The position numbers were made by a program, and so were the translations under genes. Positions 7,699 through 17,218 of a stretch of DNA of 64,000 nucleotides are shown here, piece by piece. Source of the DNA: Mesobacillus jeotgali. GTDB taxonomy: Bacteria; Bacillota; Bacilli; Bacillales; Cytobacillaceae. Numbering within the stretch: the stretch's first letter is position 1; each line of letters opens with the position of its first letter. The notes beneath the pieces were generated by a model, which saw only the letters and a list, made by a program, of their open reading frames with translations, was not told the DNA's origin and ran no database searches. The stretch spans positions 3,962,001 to 4,026,000 of the forward strand of contig NZ_CP109811.1 in the NCBI RefSeq assembly GCF_014856545.2. The letters run 5' to 3'.

Positions 7699-8782
7699 TT
7701 TTAAAATCTCCCCGAATTTTGGCGATCAGCCACATTAGCGGCGGCAGGCATAAAAACGCCGGGCTAAGCAGCATCAACAGTTTTTGCCTCATGATATAAA
7801 GGAAAATCGATGGACTGTCAGGCGCCAAGCCTAGAAGTAAAACGATGATCGTAATTAATGGAATCAGATATTCGAATTCTCCAATTTTCAAGATTCCCCC
7901 GAGAAGCACCGCACTCATATATAAGTAAAATGAAAATCTTATGAATGTAGCAACAAGCCAAAACGGGAAAAATAAAGTTTCCACGTTTGGCAGGAATCCG
8001 ATCTCGATATAGCGGATTGTTTCATGAAAAGGGTAATTGAGCATCTCTGCGGTTGTGTAATCAAATAGCATTACATATGAGATCATCGCCAGGCTAATTT
8101 CAAATGCCACAATGAAAAGGCCTATTATGGTCCCCTTCCTGAAATCCTTGGAAGAGGCTACCAGCGGAGCAATTAAACCTATAAAAAGAAAATCTGAGAA
8201 TATAGATACATTCTTGACTGAGGATTTCACAATTTCCATTTTCCCTTCACCCCATATAGGAAAAATGAAATCAAAATGGCCTGCATTAAAACTGACTAGT
8301 AATGCAATGAACAGAGTGACTTTTAAATATGGAATCAATACCCATGCTACAGAGCCGATCTGCTCAATCCCCCTTTTCGCTCCGTATGCACAGACGAGCA
8401 TAAGAACCATGTAAATGATACTTGCCGGCGTCTTGGTAAAATACATCGTTCCGATAATATCAACATATGTTCCGCTGTCAACTGTCACTGAAGCCACGCC
8501 TGCCAGCAAAAGGGCAATGGATATGATATTGCCGAAAAACCGCCCAAACAGGTGGATGATCACTTCATGCAAGTTTTTATCAGGATGGGCTGAAAAAACT
8601 TTGACCAGCAAGATGATCGGAATGAAGGCCATTCCACCCATAAGCAATACCGCAATCCATCCAGCATTCCTCGCATCCTCAAAAATGATCGAAGGTGTAT
8701 CGTCACTAAGCTTGGTGCCAATAGTCAAGGCAATGATGGCCACATATTCTTTTATCCCGATTTTCCCCTTGTTTTGTTTCAT
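7673..8782 (-). CDS. GerAB-type germination permease subunit
   Basis: A 369-aa integral membrane protein of the endospore germination permease family (GerAB/ArcD/ProY, APC superfamily) with about ten predicted spans. It begins with KIGIKEYVAIIALTIGTKLSD, typical of the family. B subunits are thought to hold the germinant-binding pocket in the spore inner membrane. It starts 3 nt after the A gene and its end overlaps the C gene by 26 nt, which points to coupled translation. Only the family is certain; the ligand is unknown. Confidence 0.93.
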   Translation of the reverse strand: MKQNKGKIGIKEYVAIIALTIGTKLSDDTPSIIFEDARNAGWIAVLLMGGMAFIPIILLVKVFSAHPDKNLHEVIIHLFGRFFGNIISIALLLAGVASVTVDSGTYVDIIGTMYFTKTPASIIYMVLMLVCAYGAKRGIEQIGSVAWVLIPYLKVTLFIALLVSFNAGHFDFIFPIWGEGKMEIVKSSVKNVSIFSDFLFIGLIAPLVASSKDFRKGTIIGLFIVAFEISLAMISYVMLFDYTTAEMLNYPFHETIRYIEIGFLPNVETLFFPFWLVATFIRFSFYLYMSAVLLGGILKIGEFEYLIPLITIIVLLLGLAPDSPSIFLYIMRQKLLMLLSPAFLCLPPLMWLIAKIRGDFKNETVQESS

Positions 8783-8785
8783 TAC

Positions 8786-10330
8786 TTATGCCCCATCGCT
8801 CTTTTTTTGTGAATCGGATGTTTTCAGAAAACCCGGCCTAAGCTTTTCATTTTTCACAAGCCTGCGAAAAATTGTATCTTTAGAAGATTTATAACTTGGT
8901 GACAGCGGCGCTAAATATGGAACACCAAAAGATTTAAGTGATACCAAGTAAAAAATTCCAGCTGCAAAAAAGGCTGTCATCCCGTAGATGCCGATCATTG
9001 ATGCACACAGAATAAAAGCAAAACGGATGAGCCGGACAGCAAAGTTCAGGCTTAAATCACTTACGGCAAAGGAGCTTAGTCCCCCAAGGGCAACCACAAT
9101 GATCACGATTGGACTGATGATATTCGCCTCAACAGCGGCCTGTCCAAGAATCAACGCCCCTACAATTCCTATCGTGGGGCCAATTGGACTGGGCACACGA
9201 AGACCTGCTTCACGTATCAGCTCGAAAGCTGTCTCCATGATCAAAATTTCAATCACGGCCGGAAATGGGACTTTTTCACGTGAAGACGCAATCGCCAGCA
9301 ACAAATCGGGCGGAATCATTTCAGCATGGAAGGTTGTAATCGCAATATAGATGGCCGAAGTGAAAATGGTAATAAATAAAGCCACCATTCTTAGAGCTCT
9401 AGTAAAATTCCCATAATGGATTTTCAAATAATGATCTTCCGGACTGTGAAAAAAAGCCCAGAAGGTCGCTGGCAAAATGAGACTGTCAGGCGAATTATCC
9501 ATTAATAGAGCTATATAACCATCTTCCAGAAAAGAGGCGGCTCTGTCAGGCCGCTCCGTGGTCAATACGCTAGGGAACAGGGAATAGTTCCGTTCCTCAA
9601 TATATTCTTCAAGCAAAGATAAGTTTTGAACCGCATTGACTTCAAGACTCCCCAGCCGTTCCTTGATGTTATCCACCAGCTTTTCATTAGCAAGCCCACG
9701 AATATAAACGATAAACACATCATTATGGGACCGTTGGGAAACTTCGATTGATTCAAAAATCAAGTTCTCATTCTTTATTTTTTTCCTGAGCAGTGAGATA
9801 TTCACCACCACTTTTTCATTGAATGCCTCTTTCGGTCCCTTGATTAAAACCTCAGTTTCCGGTTTCTCAATTGCTCTGCTTTGGAAATCCGGGCAATCCA
9901 GGATATATGCTTTTGCTTCTCCATCAAGCAGCAGCAAGGCATTTCCTTTATTCAAATCTTTGACGGCATCCTTAAATATACCGACTTCAATAACCATCTG
10001 TATGGAAACAACATCTTTTACCTTTTTATTCGCAGATGTATTTTCCACCAATGGCTTGAGGATGTTTTCTTCTATACTCTTAACATCTGTTATGGTGCTG
10101 ATGAATACTAGGGCAGCATTTTTATTGAAGCCTTCAAGATACATTTCCCGCAATTTTACATCCTTATTGTCGGGAATGCTGTACAGCGTCCTGATCACCG
10201 ACAGATTTTCCTGAAGATTGCTGCTAAACTGCTGTTCCTTAAGGTCCGTCCGTTCACCCACGACCTTTTCTTTCGCGGGAGGTCCCTGGTTTTGCTGTTT
10301 CTTGAACAGCCTGAGCATTTCCTTTAACAT
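8786..10330 (-). CDS. GerA-type germinant receptor A subunit
   Basis: A 514-aa GerA-family protein: a large soluble N-terminal region (about residues 1-270) then several membrane spans (GPTIGIVGALILGQAAVEA is a conserved family segment) and a basic C-terminal tail. In the spore it forms the core of a nutrient-gated ion channel complex with B and C. The ATG at 10330 (MLKEMLRLFKK) is used because AGGGAG lies about 9 nt upstream; a 53-codon in-frame extension lacks a ribosome site and family similarity. It is the first gene of the ger operon, normally expressed in the forespore under sigma-G, although no promoter was assigned here. Confidence 0.92.
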   Translation of the reverse strand: MLKEMLRLFKKQQNQGPPAKEKVVGERTDLKEQQFSSNLQENLSVIRTLYSIPDNKDVKLREMYLEGFNKNAALVFISTITDVKSIEENILKPLVENTSANKKVKDVVSIQMVIEVGIFKDAVKDLNKGNALLLLDGEAKAYILDCPDFQSRAIEKPETEVLIKGPKEAFNEKVVVNISLLRKKIKNENLIFESIEVSQRSHNDVFIVYIRGLANEKLVDNIKERLGSLEVNAVQNLSLLEEYIEERNYSLFPSVLTTERPDRAASFLEDGYIALLMDNSPDSLILPATFWAFFHSPEDHYLKIHYGNFTRALRMVALFITIFTSAIYIAITTFHAEMIPPDLLLAIASSREKVPFPAVIEILIMETAFELIREAGLRVPSPIGPTIGIVGALILGQAAVEANIISPIVIIVVALGGLSSFAVSDLSLNFAVRLIRFAFILCASMIGIYGMTAFFAAGIFYLVSLKSFGVPYLAPLSPSYKSSKDTIFRRLVKNEKLRPGFLKTSDSQKKSDGA

Positions 10331-10416
10331 ATTGAATCTTCTCCCTGCCAGTACCGGGTTATATTTCCTTTTCTTAACCTTTACTAACCTGCTGTGTTTT
10401 ATGAGTTTTGGCCATA

Positions 10417-10443
10417 TAAAAAACTCAGGAAATTTCCTGAGTT
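10417..10443 (-). terminator. Perfect-palindrome terminator after dedA
   Basis: A 22-nt perfect palindrome (10422-10443, arms AACTCAGGAAA) followed on the minus strand by a T6 run; it lies just past the DedA stop. Confidence 0.8.
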
Positions 10444-10445
10444 GG

Positions 10446-11051
10446 TTAAAGCTTCTTTTGTTTTCGTGCTGCCAGTATGTATACTGCACCTCCCCCTAAC
10501 GCAATGATGCTGACAGGGATGATGAATGGCTTGGCAATGTCCTTAATTCCTGTCCAATTTTCACCGAGCATGATTCCTAGATAAAGGAAAAATACTGTCC
10601 ATGGAATCATCGCAGCGATAGTATAGAGTGTGAACTTGATGGCTGACATGCCTGCAATCCCCGCAGGTATTGAAATCGCATGCCTTACGACCGGGATGAA
10701 CCTTGCCGAGAAAATGACACCTGAACCATACTGATTGAACCATTTTTCTGATATTTCCAGGTGATGCTTGTTGATCAATAAGTACTTCCCGTATTTCTCC
10801 AGCATCGGGCGGCCGCCAAAATAACCAAGCCAGTACAGAAACAGCTGCGCGATAGTCCCGCCGATCGTTCCGGCAACCACCGCCCCTGTAAAACCAATGG
10901 TCCCCTCGGAAATCATATATCCCCCATACCCAAGGACGATTTCACTCGGGATGACCTCCAGCATCAAACCGAGAGCAATCCCAAGATACCCAAGGCTCGA
11001 CAGCCAATCCAAAGCATTCATCATGAAATCATGCATTTCACCAACTCCCAT
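10446..11051 (-). CDS. DedA-family membrane protein
   Basis: A 201-aa DedA/VTT-domain protein. It shows the family features E-x-x-P (LEVIPSEIVLGYGGY), a central G-rich span and FSARFIPVVRHAISIPAG, which holds the conserved F-x-R-x-x-P-x-x-R motif. DedA proteins are inner-membrane proteins now linked to recycling of lipid carriers such as undecaprenyl phosphate and to envelope homeostasis. A GAGAGGAA site precedes the ATG; a second ATG five codons later is an alternative start. It is a single gene with its own terminator. A second DedA-type gene lies at 45.2-45.8 kb and a TVP38 relative at 3.9-4.5 kb. Confidence 0.9.
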   Translation of the reverse strand: MGVGEMHDFMMNALDWLSSLGYLGIALGLMLEVIPSEIVLGYGGYMISEGTIGFTGAVVAGTIGGTIAQLFLYWLGYFGGRPMLEKYGKYLLINKHHLEISEKWFNQYGSGVIFSARFIPVVRHAISIPAGIAGMSAIKFTLYTIAAMIPWTVFFLYLGIMLGENWTGIKDIAKPFIIPVSIIALGGGAVYILAARKQKKL

Positions 11052-11296
11052 TCAATTCCTCTCTTTTAAAAATATATTGAACGATGTACAAGTTTATCTC
11101 TATTTTCTTTTTCACACCCGAAGAAAACCGGCTTTCTGATACTAAATTGGGTGGCGTCACGATTTTGCATATGTTTGGGCAATTCCGGTCTGTTTTCGGG
11201 AGATTATCTCGATTGATTAAGAGATTACGCAGGATGATCGAGCAATTATGGGTGCTCATTAAGAGGATAGTTACCCTTCACGGAAACAGCACACAG

Positions 11297-11327
11297 AAAA
11301 GAACCTGCCAATAAGACAGGTTCTTTT
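11297..11327. terminator. Bidirectional terminator
   Basis: An 11-bp perfect stem (AAAAGAACCTG with CAGGTTCTTTT) with a 9-nt loop, just past the stop of the minus-strand gene at 11338. Confidence 0.8.
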
Positions 11328-11337
11328 AGAAGGAACG

Positions 11338-11544
11338 TCAGCCGCGCCAGCCGCCTCTGAACAGTACCCGCAAGCCGATAAAAATAATGACGAAAGCGAA
11401 AAGCACGATAACAATTACACCAATAATTCCAAAGATACCTAGCCCCGCAAGAGTCAACAGAAGCGGCCCAAATTCAATCAAAGCCCATCCAGCAAGCATA
11501 CAAGCGAGAAATAGCAATACATTCGATCCCCAGTTGAATGACAT
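11338..11544 (-). CDS. Small membrane protein, unknown
   Basis: A 68-aa protein with two hydrophobic segments, about residues 8-33 and 36-60, and a short basic glycine-rich end (FRGGWRG). Function is not recognised. The ATG at 11544 is chosen because GGAGGG lies about 9 nt upstream; the longer in-frame start would overlap that site. It is transcribed alone, divergently from the yugO-like gene, with a strong terminator behind it. Small two-span proteins of this type are common in Bacillaceae and often stress related, but nothing here shows that. Confidence 0.65.
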   Translation of the reverse strand: MSFNWGSNVLLFLACMLAGWALIEFGPLLLTLAGLGIFGIIGVIVIVLFAFVIIFIGLRVLFRGGWRG

Positions 11545-11757
11545 ATCATCATCCCTCCTTTCACTATTCAGCATATGTATGCCAGAAATTTTGGTACGGG
11601 CTGATGAACTATTCCTGAATTTTTTGTGTAAAAAAGAACCTGCTAGACGAAAATAGAATTACATAAATTTGGCTAAAACAGTTTTTGAACAGAGGATCAA
11701 GGGAAAAGTAATTATTGTTTTCATACATAAAACAAGAAAAAAGTGAGGGGGACTATG

Positions 11758-12753
11758 ATGACTAATCATTTATATATGCGTTTCGTAAAACTTCCGATTT
11801 TGTTGAGGATCCTGATGATTGCCTCTATGATGATTACTCTGTTTGGTGTAGTCATTCATTTTGTTGAACCAAAAAGTTTCCCGACAATTTTTGATGGTGT
11901 CTGGTGGGCTATCATTACTGCATCAACGGTAGGATTCGGAGATTTCTATCCCGTTACAACATGGGGACGAATCACAGCCATCCTGCTCCTGTTGATTGGA
12001 ACAGGATTTTTATCATCGTATTTCATTCATCTTTCAGCTGCAACGGTTACTAAACAAAATGCATATAGTGAGGGAAAGGTTGGCTTCAGAGGAAGCAGCC
12101 ACATAATCATCATCGGTTGGAACGAGAGGTCTCGTTCTGTTATCCGCTCTCTTATAGAAGCGGATGAAACCATCATATTGGTGGACGATACACTGGGGTC
12201 AAACCCCATTAAGGATGACAATGTTCATTTCATCAGGGGCCGTGCGAACAAGGATGATACCTTATTGAGTGCAGGTATCTCAACAGCAAGGAAAGTAATT
12301 ATTACATCAGACCAGAATCTGGATGAGCTGCAAGCCGATATGAACACAATCCTCACGCTGCTTGCCATCAAAGGATTGAATCCGGACATCCGCTGCATCG
12401 CTGAAATCCAAACAAGCGAACAAATCAATAATGCGAGAAGGGCGGGGGCTGATGAGCTGATACCTGCGAACGCCCTAACCAGTGCGGTACTTCTGAACAG
12501 CATCGCCTCTGCGGAGGTAGTGAACCCTTTATTGGATTTGCTGGGTAAACTGAACGGGAAACGCCTGACTTATATAGAGGCTGAAGCTTCTCTGATTGAT
12601 AAGCATTTTCAGGAGGCAAGCAGCTTTTTGCTGAAAGAGCGCAATATTATCTTGATTGGACGTAAAAGAGGGGATGACGTAATCGTCAACCCCAAAAACA
12701 ATATCAAAATTAAATACGATGACCAGCTGCTTGCTATTTTAAACGACGATTAA
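11758..12753 (+). CDS. YugO-type potassium channel with RCK domain
   Basis: A 331-aa two-span potassium channel. Residues about 14-100 form TM1, the pore helix and TM2, with selectivity filter TVGFGD at 57-62. From about residue 105 a cytoplasmic RCK/TrkA-N domain follows (HIIIIGWNERS, then VDD and DNVHFIRGRANKDD). B. subtilis YugO carries the potassium efflux behind electrical signalling in biofilms. The start is placed at the second ATG of ACTATGATG because GAGGGGG is 6 nt before it. Its stop overlaps by 4 nt the stop of yugN on the other strand, the same convergent neighbours as in B. subtilis. No c-di-AMP riboswitch was seen upstream. Confidence 0.92.
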   Translation: MTNHLYMRFVKLPILLRILMIASMMITLFGVVIHFVEPKSFPTIFDGVWWAIITASTVGFGDFYPVTTWGRITAILLLLIGTGFLSSYFIHLSAATVTKQNAYSEGKVGFRGSSHIIIIGWNERSRSVIRSLIEADETIILVDDTLGSNPIKDDNVHFIRGRANKDDTLLSAGISTARKVIITSDQNLDELQADMNTILTLLAIKGLNPDIRCIAEIQTSEQINNARRAGADELIPANALTSAVLLNSIASAEVVNPLLDLLGKLNGKRLTYIEAEASLIDKHFQEASSFLLKERNIILIGRKRGDDVIVNPKNNIKIKYDDQLLAILNDD

Positions 12754-13154
12754 TGTAATAAAGCAGATTCTACTTCACGGACAAGCGATCTGCCGACTTC
12801 GATATACTTTTCCGGGAAGCTCGCATCCTTATCCACCGGTTCCTGGAACTGGTTGAAGGATGCGCTCGCATTCCCAATTTCCGCATGATCATCGATTCCG
12901 CGCTGATATTTATGTGACAGCAGGAAAGGACGCTGCATCATTACTGTGCAGCCTTTTGAATCAAGCTGGCCATCAATTGCCTTAAATGGAAGCCTCAGAA
13001 ATTGGTATCCAACTTCGTCATCTATTTTATAATCGAACGTACCATGGTCATAATCCCAGTTTCCGCCGATGCTATATCCCAAAGGTTTAAGCAGCTGCTC
13101 CAGTTTAAAAAGATCAAAATGTTTGCCCTCAAGCTCAGATTGTATCTCAATCAA
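12750..13154 (-). CDS. YugN-family protein
   Basis: A 134-aa YugN-like protein, a Bacillaceae family of unknown function. The core GYSIGGNWDYDHGTFDYKID and the later LLSHKYQRGIDDH are family hallmarks as I remember them. The TTG at 13154 is used: AGGCGG lies about 8 nt upstream and the product then has the length of B. subtilis YugN. An in-frame ATG 29 codons earlier adds sequence unlike the family. It is convergent with yugO and downstream of pgi, as in B. subtilis, but a tandem repeat array separates it from pgi. Confidence 0.85.
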   Translation of the reverse strand: MIEIQSELEGKHFDLFKLEQLLKPLGYSIGGNWDYDHGTFDYKIDDEVGYQFLRLPFKAIDGQLDSKGCTVMMQRPFLLSHKYQRGIDDHAEIGNASASFNQFQEPVDKDASFPEKYIEVGRSLVREVESALLH

Positions 13155-13280
13155 TGGTTGTTCCGCCTTTCCAAGTGTGTTTATGCTTAGTTTTAACCAA
13201 AAGCGGTATTTTAATGAGCAGCGAACGATTGGATGAGCCATAAATGAGGGTAACGACTGCCGTGTTTTAGGGAAAAAATT

Positions 13281-13397
13281 TTTTATTGGCGGTTGTCACC
13301 ACTTTATTGGCGATAATTTATTTTTATTGGCGATTTTCCGATTTTATTGGCGAAAATCCAATTTTATTGGCGGTTTTCACAATTTTATTGGCGAACT
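13281..13397. repeat. Tandem array, 6 x 20-21 bp, core ATTGGCG
   Basis: Six copies of TTTATTGGCG with the core at 13285, 13306, 13326, 13346, 13366 and 13387 (steps 21, 20, 20, 20, 21). The 10 bp between cores are variable and AT-rich. It fills the gap between the pgi terminator and yugN. Confidence 0.9.
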
Positions 13398-13444
13398 GGA
13401 AATTTCATGCGTTTTTTTCCAATTTTCAAGACACCAATTCACAC

Positions 13445-13479
13445 AAAAAGAGCACCCGCTCGTGTCGGGTGCTCCTTTT
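13445..13479 (-). terminator. Terminator of pgi
   Basis: A 9-bp G+C-rich stem (GAGCACCCG with CGGGTGCTC) with flanking A and T runs directly after the pgi stop. Confidence 0.88.
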
Positions 13480-13484
13480 CAGCA

Positions 13485-14834
13485 TTATTTAAGTCTCTTT
13501 TCCAATTCAGCTTTCTTTTCTTCGAAGCCTGGTTTACCAAGCAATGCGAACATATTCACTTTATATGCCTCAACGCCTGGCTGGTCGAATGGGTTCACAC
13601 CAAGCAGGTAGCCGCTCATGGCGCATGCTTTTTCGAAGAAATACACAAGGTATCCGAATGTATACTCATCCAATTGAGGAATCGTCAGAACAAGGTTCGG
13701 TACGCCTCCGTCTGTATGGGCAAGCATTGTTCCTTCGAACGCTTTGTTGTTGACGAAATCAACTGTCTTGCCAGCAAGGTAGTTCAAGCCGTCAAGGTCG
13801 CTTGCCGCTTCTTCAATCACCATTTCATGGCGAGGTTTCTCCACCTTGATGATTGTTTCAAACAAGTCACGGCGGCCTTCCTGCACATATTGGCCAAGTG
13901 AGTGAAGGTCAGTCGAGAAGTTCGCTGAAGAAGGATAGATCCCCTTCTGGTCTTTCCCTTCACTTTCGCCGAACAGCTGCTTCCACCATTCAGAGAAGTA
14001 CTGAAGGGATGGCTCATAGTTGATCAGCATTTCAATCGTCTTGCCTTTGTTGTAAAGCGCGTTACGGACTGCAGCGTATTGGTAGGCAGGATTTTCTTCA
14101 AGCTCTGACTTGCCGAAGTCTTCCCTCGCCTGTGCCGCACCCTTCATCATCGCTTCGATATCTGAACCGCTGACAGCGATTGGCAGCAAGCCTACTGCAG
14201 TCAAGACAGAATAACGTCCGCCGACATCATCAGGAATCACGAATGATTCGTAGCCTTCCTCGTCAGCAAGAGTTTTCAAAGCACCGCGTGCTTTATCCGT
14301 TGTCGCATAAATGCGCTTGCGTGCTTCTTCGACTCCATACTTTTCCTCAAGAAGCTTGCGGAAAATACGGAATGCGATCGCAGGCTCCGTCGTTGTACCT
14401 GATTTTGAGATGACATTGATGGAGAAGTCTTTTCCTTCCAGAAGGTCCATCACATCTGTCATATATGTTGAACTGATGTTGTTGCCGATAAAAATGACTT
14501 GCGGTGTCTGGCGCTTTTCTTTTGGAAGAGCGTTATAGAAGCTGTGCTGCAGAAACTCGAGCGCAGCACGGGCACCAAGATAAGAGCCGCCAATCCCTAC
14601 TACGAGCAGGACATCAGAATCACTTTTAATTTTTTCTGCTGACTTCTGGATGCGTGCGAATTCTTCTTTATCATAGTCTACAGGCAAATCGATCCAGCCT
14701 AAAAAGTCGCTGCCTGCACCAGTCTTTTCATGTAATGAATGATGGGCTACTTTTACAAAATCCCTTAAGTATGTAACTTCGTGTTCACCAAAAAAGCTTA
14801 ACGCCTTTGAGTAATCAAAACGAACATGTGTCAT
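13485..14834 (-). CDS. pgi: Glucose-6-phosphate isomerase
   Basis: A 449-aa phosphoglucose isomerase that interconverts glucose 6-phosphate and fructose 6-phosphate in the cytoplasm. The length fits the short Gram-positive form. Family segments are plain: [33 protein letters not shown] (sugar-phosphate-binding SIS site), [14 protein letters not shown] and the C-terminal [17 protein letters not shown] precedes the ATG. The neighbours yugO and yugN are those found in B. subtilis. It is transcribed alone and ends at a strong terminator. Confidence 0.98.
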   Translation of the reverse strand: MTHVRFDYSKALSFFGEHEVTYLRDFVKVAHHSLHEKTGAGSDFLGWIDLPVDYDKEEFARIQKSAEKIKSDSDVLLVVGIGGSYLGARAALEFLQHSFYNALPKEKRQTPQVIFIGNNISSTYMTDVMDLLEGKDFSINVISKSGTTTEPAIAFRIFRKLLEEKYGVEEARKRIYATTDKARGALKTLADEEGYESFVIPDDVGGRYSVLTAVGLLPIAVSGSDIEAMMKGAAQAREDFGKSELEENPAYQYAAVRNALYNKGKTIEMLINYEPSLQYFSEWWKQLFGESEGKDQKGIYPSSANFSTDLHSLGQYVQEGRRDLFETIIKVEKPRHEMVIEEAASDLDGLNYLAGKTVDFVNNKAFEGTMLAHTDGGVPNLVLTIPQLDEYTFGYLVYFFEKACAMSGYLLGVNPFDQPGVEAYKVNMFALLGKPGFEEKKAELEKRLK

Positions 14835-14916
14835 GTCTGATCCTCCATTATTTTATATTCTCTATCACTTTATCGAAATGAATCTCAATAATCAAGAAAC
14901 ACTCTCAGATGTAAGC

Positions 14917-14978
14917 GTGCCCAATTGTGAAATTTTAAGTAAACTTTGCAAAAAGTTTTTTTCATCACGATTGGGCAC
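14917..14978 (-). terminator. Long-loop inverted repeat overlapping a stop codon
   Basis: GTGCCCAATTGTGA (14917-14930) pairs with TCACGATTGGGCAC (14965-14978), one mismatch in 14. The second arm contains the last codons and TGA of the symporter gene. The 34-nt loop holds a smaller A/T hairpin. It probably ends that transcript. Confidence 0.55.
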
Positions 14979-16392
14979 TCTTATTGTTCTTTTTTCCAAA
15001 GTGAAAAATGCCGATTGCCAGCCAGATTACGAACAGGATTCCGGTACCAATCAAGATTGGTATTGGGCCAAATTGTGCAATCAGCGGCATGGAAGCGGCG
15101 GTGAACAGGCCGCCACCGACAATGGGCTCAAACAGGATTTGTTTATAGCCGAAACCCTCGAGGGCAGGTGTTTCTTTATCCGGATCAACAATCTGCAGCA
15201 GGAGCAGGCCAGTTGTTGTCATACCCATCGACTGCCCATATTGAAGAATCCCTCTTTCAAGCCAATATTCTGGCATCACCCTTTTTGCAAGGAAGAAAAA
15301 AGCAGCGAGATTCAACGCAATCCCCGCACCCGCAAGGATCAGGAAAGGCAGAATATGTTCACTGATCGCTGAAATGGATAGAGTAGTGATGGATGCAACG
15401 ATTAAAATATCAAGGGCAAAGCCCTCAATTCGAGCTAGAACTTTTTTATCAATGAGCTTGTACGGGCTGAACCGATCGTATAGTAGCTGCGTTGCCACTC
15501 CTCCAAGCAAGGCCATTGGAAACAATGGGACATGCTTGATAATTTCAATATCGTAAGCCGGACCCCAAGTGGTATTTTCCAGTAACAAAAGGCCTTTTAA
15601 TAAAAGCATTCCCGCGCCCACTGCCACAAAAATGAACAGGAAGTTGACTGTCAGCGATTCAATTGACTCCGATCTTGTTGATAATTCTCCAGCCGACTGT
15701 TCTTCATCTTCTGGATACAGGCCTTTTTGCTCCCTGTCAGACAGCTCGGAAGCTTTTTTCGCTTCCTTTGCCATACCTTTTCTTATGCCCCAATTGACAA
15801 TGATAATGCCGGTGATCACACCAGTAAGGATGCCGACTGTTGCCAGGCCAAGGGCAATACTGGCTCCTTCAGAAAAATCGAGTGCCTCGAATGTCCCTCT
15901 CATTCCGGCAGCCGTACCTGGCCCGCCTTCAAATCCGATTTCAATCAAAGCGCCTGCCATAGGCGGCAGACCGAAAAATGGTTTCAAAACGAAAATCGCC
16001 AGAAGGATTCCGACCACATACTGGCCCCATGAAACAGTTTGGCCATAGGCAACTTGTGGACCGGCAATCTTCCATATCTTTTTGATCCCGGGAATTTTTT
16101 TACCTAAAAAAAGCGAGGCAAAAATAATGGTGATCGCGACTTCAGGAATCGAAAGCATCGCATCGTACACTTTTTCGGGATATAGGCCATTTTCCAAAAA
16201 ACCTGCTCCAGGAATGATCGACCCCAGCTTTCCCAGTGCTTCCTTACTCATTAACAAACCAATTAGACCTGCAATAAGGGAAGTAGGAATAAAATACTTT
16301 TGGAAAAAAGGAATCGTCATCCGCAGGAGCATTCCGGCAGCCAGCAAGACTGCAATAAACACGAATGCCAGCAGAACACTGTTAAATTCCAT
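14965..16392 (-). CDS. Sodium/glutamate symporter-like protein
   Basis: A 475-aa membrane transporter with about 11-12 spans in two halves joined by a charged cytoplasmic loop (residues about 205-245). The segment EIGFEGGPGTAAGM corresponds to the glycine-rich GGHGTAA loop of the GltS sodium:glutamate symporter family, so sodium-coupled uptake of glutamate or a related anion is likely. The substrate is not proven. AGGAGG stands 5 nt before the ATG. It is a single gene upstream of pgi on the same strand, and its 3' end lies inside a long inverted repeat. Confidence 0.8.
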   Translation of the reverse strand: MEFNSVLLAFVFIAVLLAAGMLLRMTIPFFQKYFIPTSLIAGLIGLLMSKEALGKLGSIIPGAGFLENGLYPEKVYDAMLSIPEVAITIIFASLFLGKKIPGIKKIWKIAGPQVAYGQTVSWGQYVVGILLAIFVLKPFFGLPPMAGALIEIGFEGGPGTAAGMRGTFEALDFSEGASIALGLATVGILTGVITGIIIVNWGIRKGMAKEAKKASELSDREQKGLYPEDEEQSAGELSTRSESIESLTVNFLFIFVAVGAGMLLLKGLLLLENTTWGPAYDIEIIKHVPLFPMALLGGVATQLLYDRFSPYKLIDKKVLARIEGFALDILIVASITTLSISAISEHILPFLILAGAGIALNLAAFFFLAKRVMPEYWLERGILQYGQSMGMTTTGLLLLQIVDPDKETPALEGFGYKQILFEPIVGGGLFTAASMPLIAQFGPIPILIGTGILFVIWLAIGIFHFGKKNNKSAQS

Positions 16393-16463
16393 AATCTCCT
16401 CCTAGAATGAATCATTTCTCCTACTCCCATACCCTCTCATGGATAGTAAAAACACAGAATCTA

Positions 16464-17153
16464 TTATGGCTTGATTTTCGCTTTTACAATCAGCCTGTGT
16501 GTTGCCGTATCAATAGGCGTGCATGTGATAAGGGTTAATACCTTTTCATCCTGGCTGCCATTGAGTACCGAGGTTTCATGTGGCTCAACCACCAGCGTTT
16601 CGTATACTTCATATTGGTAAGAACTGTTTTTATCTTTGACCGTCACGGTATCCCCTACGCCTATTTCATCGAGCCGGTTGAACATGCTTCCGTAGGCTCT
16701 GTTTCGATGGGCAGCAATTGCGCTGTTCCCAGGCATCCCTGGAGCCGGCGTTCCTTCCAGGAGGCCGGCGCCTTTATCCAAGTTTGCATCCGATGCACCA
16801 TTCAAAATCGGCAGCTTCACGCCAATCTTGTCAATTTCAATGACACCAACCATGTCAGCTCGCGATTGCTGCTTTGTTTTTGTTGTGTCAGACGCTGTTA
16901 CGTTTACGTCCCCAGTCTCTTGATTTCCAACTGGTGTAATGTCACTCCCACTGCTCTCAGCCTGCGTTTCGATACTGAATACTTCCTCAAGTTCTTTAAG
17001 GCTCTCAGCAGCCACCGTATTCTCCTGATTGCTGCCTTCCCATTCTTCAATCATATTCTCCTGCTTGTAGGAGGTGTAATAATCCTTTGCAGCTGGATAA
17101 AAGAAGGTCGAAAGACCAGCTATTATCAAAAATATCGACATTACTTTTCTCAT
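16464..17153 (-). CDS. Class D sortase
   Basis: A 229-aa sortase that cuts a C-terminal sorting signal and links the protein to the cell wall. An N-terminal membrane span (residues 1-22) is followed by a variable linker and the sortase barrel with His149 (IAAHRN), catalytic Cys211 (TLITCTP) and Arg220 (THRL). The arrangement and TLITCTP motif fit class D. The ATG at 17153 (MRKVMSIF) is chosen for GAGGTG 6 nt upstream; a 20-codon extension has no such site. It lies 65 nt after an LPQTG surface-protein gene on the same strand, its probable substrate, and both sit behind a c-di-GMP riboswitch. Confidence 0.9.
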   Translation of the reverse strand: MRKVMSIFLIIAGLSTFFYPAAKDYYTSYKQENMIEEWEGSNQENTVAAESLKELEEVFSIETQAESSGSDITPVGNQETGDVNVTASDTTKTKQQSRADMVGVIEIDKIGVKLPILNGASDANLDKGAGLLEGTPAPGMPGNSAIAAHRNRAYGSMFNRLDEIGVGDTVTVKDKNSSYQYEVYETLVVEPHETSVLNGSQDEKVLTLITCTPIDTATHRLIVKAKIKP

Positions 17154-17218
17154 TAATTTCACCTCATATAAAATAAGAGCCAAAAATAAAGAGGGGAATC
17201 TCTTCCCCTCCAACTTCT

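Noticed and set aside
8415..8894. 159-aa plus-strand frame
   Set aside because: Lies antisense to gerA/gerB genes, no ribosome site or known family.
10331..10489. N-terminal extension of the GerA subunit
   Set aside because: The extension has no ribosome site and overlaps the terminator of dedA; ATG at 10330 fits the family.
11200..11275. Degenerate 21-bp repeat with GAGATTA cores
   Set aside because: Cores at about 11200, 11221, 11240 and 11263 are too diverged and the steps vary (21, 19, 23).
11645..11757. Possible c-di-AMP riboswitch before yugO
   Set aside because: No conserved ydaO-type elements were seen in this short leader.
15569..16048. 159-aa plus-strand frame
   Set aside because: Antisense to the symporter gene; Ser/Pro-rich composition typical of shadow frames.
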